Assembly: GCA_051025295.1 (NCBI GenBank)
Contig: JBMGJV010000005.1
Length of the DNA stretch: 64,000 nucleotides
Direction: 5' to 3' (one strand)
From: KBS-83 sp051025295
Lineage (GTDB): Bacteria > Acidobacteriota > Terriglobia > Terriglobales > Acidobacteriaceae
Positions within the stretch are counted from its first letter, which is position 1. Every line of letters begins with the position of its first letter. A program made the position numbers and the translations under genes. Shown here one piece after another: positions 57,951 to 64,000 of the stretch. The notes beneath the pieces were generated by a model. That model did no database searches. It saw nothing but the letters and a program-made list of their open reading frames with translations, and was not told the DNA's origin.

Positions 57951-59381
57951 ATGGCCACCGCACCCCGCTCTCCTGAACACGACGACCTTCCAGCGGAACG
58001 CAAGCACACGGTGATCGCGCGTGGTGGCTATCGTTACCCGCCCGGGCTGAAGCTGAATCTGCCCTTCTACATCATTCGTCGCTTCTTCAACCCGTCGAAT
58101 CCCATCCTGCTCTTCCAGCACCTCGCCGAGACATACGGCCGCATCGCGCACTACAAGCTGGGCTGGCAGCACATTGTCTTCCTGAACGACCCGGAGTTCA
58201 TCCGCGAGATCCTGATCCAGCATCCGCAGGACACGATCAAGGAGCGCACCCAACGGCGCATGAAGATCCTGCTGGGGGAAGGCCTGATCACGAGCGAAGG
58301 CCAGTTCCACATGCGCCAGCGCCGCATCGCTGCGCCCGCGTTCCACCGCCAGCGTATTGCTGCCTACGCGGACACCATCACGGAGCGCGCTCTGCTGCGG
58401 CGTGCGCAGTGGCAACGGGGCCAGACGCTCGACATCGGCGCCGAGATGATGGCGCTCGCACTGGAAGTGGTCGCACGCACGCTGTTCAACACCGATGTGA
58501 CCAGTGATGTGCTCGAGATCAACCGCGAGGTCAACGTGATCATGGACCTCTACAACTACCTGATCGCGCTGCCTGCGGCCGAGGCCTACCTGCACGCGCC
58601 GCTGCCCGGGCTGACGCGCTTTCGTCGCGCACGCGCGCGCCTCGATGCCGTGGTGCACCGCATGATCGAGGAGCACCGCAGCCGCGCGCAGTCCGGCGAC
58701 ACGCGCGACGAGGCCGACCTGCTGTCCATGCTGATGGCCTCACGCGATGAAGAGGGCGGCGGCCGCATGACGGATGAGCAGCTGCGTGACGAAATCATCA
58801 CCATCTTCCTCGCCGGATACGAGACCGTCGCGAACGCGCTCACTTGGACGTGGATCCTGCTGGCGCAAAACCCGGACGCAGCGCAGCGTTTCTACGACGA
58901 GATAGACACGGTGCTCGGCGGACGTACGCCGACGCTGGAAGACCTGCCGCGGCTGCGCTACACAGAAATGGTGTTCGCCGAGTCGATGCGCATTTACCCA
59001 CCCGCGTGGGCCATGGGCCGGCAGAGCACCGCTGTAATCGAGCTCGGTCCCTACCGCTTCCCTGCCGGCACGTACTTCTTCTTCAGTCAGTATGTGATCC
59101 AGCGCGACCCGGAATACTTTCCCGACCCGCTGCGCTTCGATCCCGAGCGCTTCACGCCCGAAGCGAAGGCGAACCGGCCGAAGTTTGTTTACTTCCCCTT
59201 CGGCGGCGGCGGACGTCAGTGCATCGGCGAAGCATTCGCGTGGATGGAAGGCGTGCTCATCCTGGCGACCATCGCGCAGCAGTGGCGGATTACGTTACTC
59301 CCGGAGGCACGTATTGACGTGCAGCCCAAGATCACGCTGCGCCCGAAATATCCTGTGCCGATGCGAGCGGACGCACGCTAG
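57951..59381 (+). CDS. Cytochrome P450
   Basis: A haem monooxygenase of 476 residues with no membrane anchor. Motifs: I-helix AGYETVANALTW (oxygen activation), ExxR in FAESMRIYPPAW, the PERF-type FDPERFTPEAKANRP, and haem loop FPFGGGGRQCIGEAFAW with the Cys ligand. The overall look is closest to CYP102/CYP110-like fatty-acid-type P450s, but the substrate cannot be told. No ferredoxin or reductase gene is in the window. It is 33 bases after tmk, so read-through from tmk is possible. A hairpin overlaps the stop codon. Confidence 0.95.
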   Translation: MATAPRSPEHDDLPAERKHTVIARGGYRYPPGLKLNLPFYIIRRFFNPSNPILLFQHLAETYGRIAHYKLGWQHIVFLNDPEFIREILIQHPQDTIKERTQRRMKILLGEGLITSEGQFHMRQRRIAAPAFHRQRIAAYADTITERALLRRAQWQRGQTLDIGAEMMALALEVVARTLFNTDVTSDVLEINREVNVIMDLYNYLIALPAAEAYLHAPLPGLTRFRRARARLDAVVHRMIEEHRSRAQSGDTRDEADLLSMLMASRDEEGGGRMTDEQLRDEIITIFLAGYETVANALTWTWILLAQNPDAAQRFYDEIDTVLGGRTPTLEDLPRLRYTEMVFAESMRIYPPAWAMGRQSTAVIELGPYRFPAGTYFFFSQYVIQRDPEYFPDPLRFDPERFTPEAKANRPKFVYFPFGGGGRQCIGEAFAWMEGVLILATIAQQWRITLLPEARIDVQPKITLRPKYPVPMRADAR

Positions 59382-59400
59382 GAGCCCACCCTGGCTCCTA
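59379..59400. terminator. Hairpin between P450 and SDR genes
   Basis: An 8-bp perfect stem (TAGGAGCC with GGCTCCTA) and a 6-base loop starting at the P450 stop codon, between convergent genes. There is no T tract. Confidence 0.5.
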
Positions 59401-59431
59401 ACGTGAGGTGTAGGCGGCAAGTTAGCCGCGA

Positions 59432-60457
59432 TTACGGCTGACCTTTGCCGCCACCCGCACCGTAGATGTTGCCCGTGGTGTAACTCGCGTCGTTCGCAGC
59501 AAGCTGTACGTAGATGCTCGCAAGCTCCGCAGGCTGACCAGCGCGGCCCAACGGATAATCCTGCCCAAACGTCACCAGATGCTGCTGTGTCGCGCCTCCG
59601 GAGACCTGCAGCGGCGTCCAGATGGGTCCCGGAGCAACGCCGTTCACACGGATGCCCTTCGGGCCAAGCTGCTTGCCGAGCGACTTAACATAGTTCATGG
59701 TCGCGGCTTTGGTCTGGGCGTAATCATAGAGATTGGCCGACGGGTCGTAGGCCTGCTCGGAGGTCGTGCCGATGATGCACGAGCCCGGCTGCAGATGCGG
59801 AAGCGCGGCCTTGATGATCCAGAACGGCGCGTAGATGTTTGTCTTCATCGTTGCGTCGAATGCTTCGGTCGTGAGCTGGAGCAGGTCTTCGCACTGCTGC
59901 TGCCGGCCGGCATTCGACACGACGATGTCGAGGCCACCGAGACCCTCGACTGCTTTCTGTACGAGATCGGTGCAGTAGTTCTCCTCGCGCAGATCGCCGG
60001 GGATGGGGATCGCCTTGCGTCCCGCCGCCTTGATCAGGTCGATCACCTCGCGCGCGTCCGGCTCCTCTGACGGGTAATAGCTGATCGCCACATCCGCGCC
60101 CTCACGCGCGAACGCAATCGCCGCGGCGCGGCCCATGCCGGAGTCGCCGCCTGTGATCAGTGCTTTGCGTCCGGCCAGCCGTCCCGATCCCTTGTAACTG
60201 GTCTCGCCATGATCCGGCCGCGGATTCATCTTGCTGGCGAGTCCCGGCCATGGCTGCGTCTGGCTGGGATAGGGCGGCTTCGGATATTTATCCCGCGGAT
60301 TCACGAACGGTGCGGTTGCACCACCCTGGGCCTGACCCTCTGGCGATCCCTCGGCTTCGGCCGCTGGCACAGCAGCGGTCAGCGCTGCGCCGGCAATGCC
60401 TGCTCCCAGCGTGCTCACCAGCTTGCGCCGTGACATTTCATGTCTGTCAGAACTCAT
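59432..60457 (-). CDS. Exported short-chain dehydrogenase/reductase
   Basis: 341 residues. A twin-arginine signal near the start (MSRRKLVSTLGAGIAGAAL) predicts Tat export of the folded enzyme. Next is a Pro-rich segment (KYPKPPYPSQTQPWPG) like that of the YhdF/YhxC/GsiB-associated SDRs. The Rossmann part has ALITGGDSGMGRAAAIAFAR, DIVVSNAGRQQQ, catalytic Ser in IGTTSEQAYD, Tyr and Lys in YDYAQTKAATM, and VNGVAPGPIWTPL. The substrate is unknown. The ATG at 60457 has AGGAGAGAC upstream. The 222 bases before it hold nothing I can name. Confidence 0.9.
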   Translation of the reverse strand: MSSDRHEMSRRKLVSTLGAGIAGAALTAAVPAAEAEGSPEGQAQGGATAPFVNPRDKYPKPPYPSQTQPWPGLASKMNPRPDHGETSYKGSGRLAGRKALITGGDSGMGRAAAIAFAREGADVAISYYPSEEPDAREVIDLIKAAGRKAIPIPGDLREENYCTDLVQKAVEGLGGLDIVVSNAGRQQQCEDLLQLTTEAFDATMKTNIYAPFWIIKAALPHLQPGSCIIGTTSEQAYDPSANLYDYAQTKAATMNYVKSLGKQLGPKGIRVNGVAPGPIWTPLQVSGGATQQHLVTFGQDYPLGRAGQPAELASIYVQLAANDASYTTGNIYGAGGGKGQP

Positions 60458-60679
60458 GCGGTTGTCTCTCCTCTTGAACACTGGCGTGCCACAGGAGGAG
60501 ACCCATGCGCCTCGTCTGCCCGACACCGTGATCTCTGTAGAGGAGATGCGGCCGCAGCAGGCAAGTGTTTCACGCCCGTGCGAGAGACAAGGGAGAACCC
60601 TGACTCTCAAGAATGAGCTGCATCGGAGGTGAAACCGCAACATGTCGCCGAGTCGGTGCCGTTTCCCGGCTTGACCCTA

Positions 60680-61086
60680 TCAGCCGTTTTCGACGCGAGT
60701 GTTGATGTCTGCGTACGCTACAGCAATAAGCGCTCGGAGCGCTGAAGCGTCGGTAGCAGCGCCAGGCCGCAGCTTCACGTGACGCATCCGCTTGCCTTCG
60801 CCTTCGAGCAGGCGGGCAGGGTCGGCCAGCCCTGCACCCTGGAAAAACCCCACATTCATGTCATGTGCGCCGTGAACACATACAGGTACGCGAACGGCAC
60901 ATCGCCCAGGCAGGCGACCGGACAGCCATCATGCAAGGCCTCGCGAACTTCATCGCCGCACCGGCGCATCCGCTCAAACCACTCGCGTGTCATCTGACCC
61001 AATTCGCCCGGACGCGCGTCCAACCATGCATCGACCGCTGGATCGCGTTCGACCGTACCGACGAATCGCAGCAACTCCGATTGCAT
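60680..61086 (-). pseudogene. DUF1801-family gene broken by a 5-bp tandem duplication
   Basis: The N-terminal part (MQSELLRFVGTVERD ... FAYLYVFTAHM) reads from 61086 and then hits a stop. The C-terminal part (NVGFFQGAGLADPARLLEGE, then MRHVKLRPG) continues in another frame to a stop at 60680-60682. The break is a direct duplication, CATGT CATGT at 60857-60866 on the plus strand. Removing one copy restores a 133-residue DUF1801 protein with the family's core HMNVGFFQGA intact. AGGAG lies before the ATG. Product unknown; relatives resemble iron-transport-linked small proteins. Confidence 0.8.
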
Positions 61087-61196
61087 GGCGGCTCCTGGAT
61101 CGTGCGAGTAATCCTAGGCGCCGCACCTGCCCGCAGGATCCTTCTAGACTGTCGAGTAGAACTCATCGCGCATGAAAGCTCAGGACACGGAGAGAT

Positions 61197-61592
61197 ATGG
61201 AAATCAAGAGAGTCGGATCGCAGCCATCGGGCAAAGGTCCGTCTGACTGGTTCACGGGGACAGTGCGCATCGACCCGCTGTTTACGGCCCCCGAGCCGGC
61301 GCTCGTTGCCGGTGCAAGCGTGACGTTTGAGCCAGGTGCGCGCACCGCGTGGCACACCCATCCACTGGGCCAGACGCTGATCGTGACCGCAGGCTGCGGC
61401 TGGGCGCAGCGCGAGGGCGGCCCGGTCGAGGAGATCCGTCCCGGTGACGTTGTCTGCTTCTCACCGAACGAGAAGCACTGGCACGGCGCCGCTCCGACCA
61501 CGGCCATGACCCACATCGCGATCCAGGAGAAGAAGGACGGCAAGGTCGTGGAATGGATGGAGCACGTCACCGACGAGCAGTACCGGCGCTAG
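61197..61592 (+). CDS. Cupin-domain protein
   Basis: 131 residues, one cupin barrel. The first motif is AWHTHPLGQTLIVTAGCGWA (metal-binding histidines), the second GDVVCFSPNEKHWHGAAP. The length and the motifs fit the carboxymuconolactone-decarboxylase-associated or YhhW-like small cupins that bind a metal and act on quinols or small organic acids. The C-terminal VEWMEHVTDEQY is typical. The ATG has GGAGAG just upstream. It is convergent with the monooxygenase-like gene 14 bases away. Confidence 0.9.
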   Translation: MEIKRVGSQPSGKGPSDWFTGTVRIDPLFTAPEPALVAGASVTFEPGARTAWHTHPLGQTLIVTAGCGWAQREGGPVEEIRPGDVVCFSPNEKHWHGAAPTTAMTHIAIQEKKDGKVVEWMEHVTDEQYRR

Positions 61593-61605
61593 CTAAAGGT
61601 CGAAC

Positions 61606-62007
61606 TTATCTGCTCTTCGCGCCGAGCAAAATGGGATCCGTTTCAACCAGCGTCAGGGACCGGACCATGTCGGCAGTAGTCGCCTTGTATCGCCGGAAGT
61701 GAGGCGTCACAAGGTGACTCTGGTAGGCCGCCGAACTTGCGTACATCTCAAACAACCGAATCTGTGTTGGGTGATCCTTGACGGCGACTGCATACAGGGT
61801 CAGCACGCCGGGTTCAATACGAATCGACGCCTCGATCTCCTCTCGGAGCGCAGCCTTGTACTTCTCCAACTGGGCAGGATCGATCTCGAGTTGCGCCAAC
61901 CGCACCACGCGGTCGTCCTCCGTGGCAGCGGAAACGCTCGCGGCCGACCAGAGAAGACAGCCCGCGAACGCGGCTGTGCCGATAAGCAAGAGCTTCATCT
62001 TGGTCAT
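61606..62007 (-). CDS. Exported antibiotic-biosynthesis-monooxygenase-domain protein
   Basis: 133 residues. Signal peptide MTKMKLLLIGTAAFAGCLLWSA, then one ABM-type ferredoxin-like domain: VVRLAQLEIDPAQLEKYKAA, LTLYAVAVKDHPTQIRLFEM, and AYQSHLVTPHFRRYKATTAD. Relatives are quinol monooxygenases (YgiN-like), usually cytoplasmic; this one is exported. A cysteine in the signal region (AFAGC) could be a lipobox. The ATG at 62007 follows GGGGGCTCAGC. Confidence 0.82.
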   Translation of the reverse strand: MTKMKLLLIGTAAFAGCLLWSAASVSAATEDDRVVRLAQLEIDPAQLEKYKAALREEIEASIRIEPGVLTLYAVAVKDHPTQIRLFEMYASSAAYQSHLVTPHFRRYKATTADMVRSLTLVETDPILLGAKSR

Positions 62008-62092
62008 GCTGAGCCCCCGAAGAGACTCTACACCGCCCGATCTGGCGTGCAGTGCCGTGCGCGCGCCTCTCAACACTAGTTGAACTGCCGCA

Positions 62093-63025
62093 TCAGGCTT
62101 GTTGCGCCAGGAGCGCGCGCGTTTCCGCCACGATGCGAGCATCGAATCCAGGGTCGCGCACGAGCGCAGATGGAAGCATGGGACGGCCCTCGTCGTCGTA
62201 GTACATGCCTGTTTCTAGCAACTCGTTCAGCAACACCGTTGTGATCACGCGCGCGGCCTGTTTGGGCGTGCTCCAGTACTTCATCACGGGCGCAAGCAAG
62301 GTGAGGACATACTTCCCCAGCAGACGTAGAACAACGTTGCTGTCGCGGCCAAGAGCTGTAGCGGGACTGAAACCGGGCTCGACTGCATTGATGTAGAGGC
62401 GCGGCGTCTCGCGGGCGAACTCGAGCGCTGCCGCAAGGATGCACTGCTTCGAGGTGGCATACGCATCGAAGCCCCGCATCTTCGCACCACCCGGAGTCCA
62501 CTCTCCGCGCGCACTTGCCTCAGCGGAGATGTAACGACCGCCGCGGAACCCTGCAGCCTTGGCGGGTTTGCGTTCGGGGTCCTCCACCCCAGAGGCGATG
62601 AACACGATGTTGGCGCCATCTGAAAGGTGAGGCATCAGGGCCTCGGTGAGCACGAAGGGCCCGAGATGGTTTGTGGCATAACTCATGTCCCAGCCCTGCG
62701 CGCTCCTTGTCGGGCGCGACTGCATTACGCCGGCATTGTTGACGAGCCCTGCAAGCGGCAGCCGAAGATCGACGATCTCTGCTGCTGCGCTTCGCACGCT
62801 CGCCATGTCTGACAGGTCGCAGACGACAGAGAGGGCTCGCCCGTCCCTCTGCTCGATCGACTTCTGGACGTCTGTGAGCTTGTTCAGATCGCGTCCTACC
62901 AAGACGACGGTGCCGTGCCTGGCCACCTCGAAGGCGGTGGCGCGACCGATACCGGATGTAGGCCCGGTGATGATGTAGGCCCTGCTGTCCAGGGAGCGCT
63001 TGTCGGAACTATGTTGCGTTGTCAT
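62093..63025 (-). CDS. Short-chain dehydrogenase/reductase (retinol dehydrogenase-like)
   Basis: 310 residues. A Rossmann fold with YIITGPTSGIGRATAFEVAR, LAGLVNNAGVMQ, NHLGPFVLTEAL, IVFIASGVEDPE (catalytic Ser), and Tyr/Lys in FDAYATSKQCILAA. Long C-terminal helices match the retinol-dehydrogenase-like or protochlorophyllide-reductase-like SDRs. The substrate is unknown. The ATG at 63025 has AAGGAG upstream. It lies 52 bases after the tetR gene on the same strand, with a palindromic operator in the gap, so it is probably the regulated target. Confidence 0.92.
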   Translation of the reverse strand: MTTQHSSDKRSLDSRAYIITGPTSGIGRATAFEVARHGTVVLVGRDLNKLTDVQKSIEQRDGRALSVVCDLSDMASVRSAAAEIVDLRLPLAGLVNNAGVMQSRPTRSAQGWDMSYATNHLGPFVLTEALMPHLSDGANIVFIASGVEDPERKPAKAAGFRGGRYISAEASARGEWTPGGAKMRGFDAYATSKQCILAAALEFARETPRLYINAVEPGFSPATALGRDSNVVLRLLGKYVLTLLAPVMKYWSTPKQAARVITTVLLNELLETGMYYDDEGRPMLPSALVRDPGFDARIVAETRALLAQQA

Positions 63026-63042
63026 CTGGAGAACTCCTTTAG

Positions 63043-63060
63043 TGTCTGACCAGTCAGTCA
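63043..63060 (-). promoter_or_regulatory. Predicted TetR operator before the SDR gene
   Basis: TGTCTGACCAGTCAGTCA reads nearly the same on both strands (14 of 18 positions). It lies in the 52-base gap between tetR and the SDR gene. A related half (10 of 12 bases) overlaps the tetR promoter at 63667-63678. Confidence 0.55.
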
Positions 63061-63077
63061 TGTATGAAGCGAAAAGA

Positions 63078-63644
63078 TCAGCCCAACATGCGCCACACGG
63101 CATCGAAGCCAATCTTGCAGTGCTTCTTCGCATTCGCCGGGTCCTGAGCAATGAAATCCATCGTCGTTTCGGCGAGTGAGTTCGCGAGCGAAAGGACGAA
63201 GCCCATCGGCGCCTTTCGCATGGATCCTGTCGAACGAACCCGCTCCAGCAAAGCCGCGGCGCCGGCCATAGCCTTGCTGGCTGCCGCATGAGTTGCGGGC
63301 GTGATCTCATCGGAGACACTCAACTGGGCCAGGGCACGTCGCTTTTCGGGAAAGCGAATGGCCCAGTCCATCCAGTTTTTCCAAACCTGGAAGAACTGCT
63401 CACGCAGTTCGTCAGTCTCACGCACACCCTTCAGCGATGCCGTTGCCATCTCGACCTTGAGTTGAAGATAGAGAGCGTTGAAGAGCTCTGACTTGGTCTC
63501 GAAGTACGTGAACAGCGAGCCGTTTGCCACGCCCGCCTCTTTGGCGATGCCTGCGGTTGGCGCGCTTAATCCCTGGGTCACGATAATGCGCGTTGCGGCT
63601 CCGAGGATCGCGATTCGCTTGTCGTCGCTTCTCGGCCGGGGCAT
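63078..63644 (-). CDS. TetR-family transcriptional regulator
   Basis: 188 residues. The N-terminal helix-turn-helix: KRIAILGAATRIIVTQGLSA, IAKEAGVANGSLFTYFETKS, ELFNALYLQL. The C-terminal ligand domain is divergent, as usual. The start is the ATG at 63644; a TTG two codons earlier overlaps the promoter. The gene lies upstream of the SDR gene and probably represses both itself and that gene through the related sites at 63043-63060 and 63667-63678. Confidence 0.92.
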   Translation of the reverse strand: MPRPRSDDKRIAILGAATRIIVTQGLSAPTAGIAKEAGVANGSLFTYFETKSELFNALYLQLKVEMATASLKGVRETDELREQFFQVWKNWMDWAIRFPEKRRALAQLSVSDEITPATHAAASKAMAGAAALLERVRSTGSMRKAPMGFVLSLANSLAETTMDFIAQDPANAKKHCKIGFDAVWRMLG

Positions 63645-63650
63645 AGTCAA

Positions 63651-63679
63651 ACCCTATTCGTACGCGTCCAGACAGTCAA
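63651..63679 (-). promoter_or_regulatory. Promoter of tetR with overlapping operator-like site
   Basis: On the minus strand: -35 TTGACT (63674-63679), 17-base spacer, -10 TAGGGT (63651-63656), then 6 bases to the ATG. TGACTGTCTGGA (63667-63678) overlaps the -35 and resembles the operator before the SDR gene, so autoregulation is likely. Confidence 0.55.
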
Positions 63680-63714
63680 CTACATACGGCGCGAGTTGCC
63701 CCGCCCTTCTCCCC

Positions 63715-63723
63715 TGCTACGCT
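63715..63723 (+). promoter_or_regulatory. Extended -10 TGCTACGCT, leaderless start for holB
   Basis: The same 9-mer as before purQ, ending 6 bases before the GTG at 63730. Confidence 0.5.
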
Positions 63724-63729
63724 GACTGG

Positions 63730-64000
63730 GTGAACTTCGCCGACTTCCTGGGCAATGCTGCGGTCGTCCGCCGCCTGCGCGAGACGCTGGCTGCGGGTCG
63801 TCTGCCCTCGGCCATGATCTTCGCGGGGCCGCGCGGCTCCGGCAAGTACACGCTAGCCCTGCTCCTCGCCCAGGCGGCAAACTGCCTCACCCCAGTCACC
63901 ACGGACGGATTGCCCGATGCCTGCGGCGTTTGCGCCAACTGTCAGCGAATCGCCCAATCCTTCGATCTGGACGCACGGTTTGCGGAGGCCGTCGCCGCGC
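63730..64000 (+). CDS. holB: DNA polymerase III delta-prime subunit, N-terminal fragment
   Basis: The first 90 codons of a clamp-loader AAA+ protein; it runs off the right edge with no stop. It begins with a GTG: residues FADFLGNAAVVRRLRETLAA, then a Walker-A-like AGPRGSGKYTLAL, then zinc cysteines CGVCANC. The delta-prime subunit is chosen over dnaX because dnaX is already at 34902 and because tmk-holB is a common pair. The GTG is supported by the extended -10 box six bases upstream. Tau/gamma-like paralogues cannot be fully excluded from this fragment. Confidence 0.82.
   Translation, partial: MNFADFLGNAAVVRRLRETLAAGRLPSAMIFAGPRGSGKYTLALLLAQAANCLTPVTTDGLPDACGVCANCQRIAQSFDLDARFAEAVAA

Overview
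The window reads as one contiguous piece of chromosome from a high-GC Gram-negative bacterium. The best guess is an acidobacterium of the Terriglobia type. The grounds are LpxD and a PagL-like lipid A deacylase (an outer membrane), flagellar genes, an S53-fold protein followed by Ig-like repeats and a C-terminal membrane segment, many exported proteins of unknown family, and dense housekeeping genes. The taxonomic call is inference. I see no rRNA, tRNA, CRISPR array, insertion sequence or prophage.

Layout. 1-1.0 kb: start of a flagellar export operon (fliN-fliO-fliP, minus strand, ATGA overlaps), cut by the left edge. 1.3-4.9 kb: dnaE. 5-13 kb: a lipoprotein, a PfkB sugar kinase, a CCA-adding enzyme with a histone-H1-like tail, lpxD, a receiver-PAS regulator and small membrane or exported proteins. 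13-24 kb: yebC, a PagL-like deacylase, glutamate formimidoyltransferase, an exported SBP56-type protein, purQ, a PHP-type phosphatase, recQ and isoaspartyl peptidase. 24-34 kb (mostly minus strand): amidohydrolase, a NatAB-type ABC exporter, a DUF2076 protein, an OSBS/N-acylamino-acid-racemase with its GNAT partner, mazG, a frameshifted prepilin peptidase, a DinB-like protein and a TPR protein. 34-38 kb: SET-domain protein, then dnaX-ybaB-recR. 38-47 kb: receiver protein, a NitT/TauT-like ABC transporter, a hybrid kinase, glgX and a Gfo/Idh oxidoreductase. 47-55 kb: TIM-barrel isomerase, the large S53-like protein, an amino acid permease and thiE. 55-64 kb: an M61 peptidase, tmk, then about 5.8 kb of accessory metabolism (P450, two SDRs, a broken DUF1801 gene, cupin, monooxygenase, TetR) before holB, cut by the right edge.

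How the genes work together. Replication and repair genes are spread through the window (dnaE, dnaX, holB, recQ, recR, ybaB, with tmk and mazG on the nucleotide side). Envelope functions are lpxD, the PagL-like protein, the M61 peptidase and several lipoproteins. Two features stand out. Many genes have a TANNNT -10 box ending 6-7 bases before the start codon, which predicts leaderless mRNAs. Several genes are altered or decayed: an S53-like protein that seems to have lost its catalytic residues, a frameshifted prepilin peptidase, and a DUF1801 gene broken by a 5-bp tandem duplication.

All function calls were made by reading motifs by eye. No database search or alignment was run.
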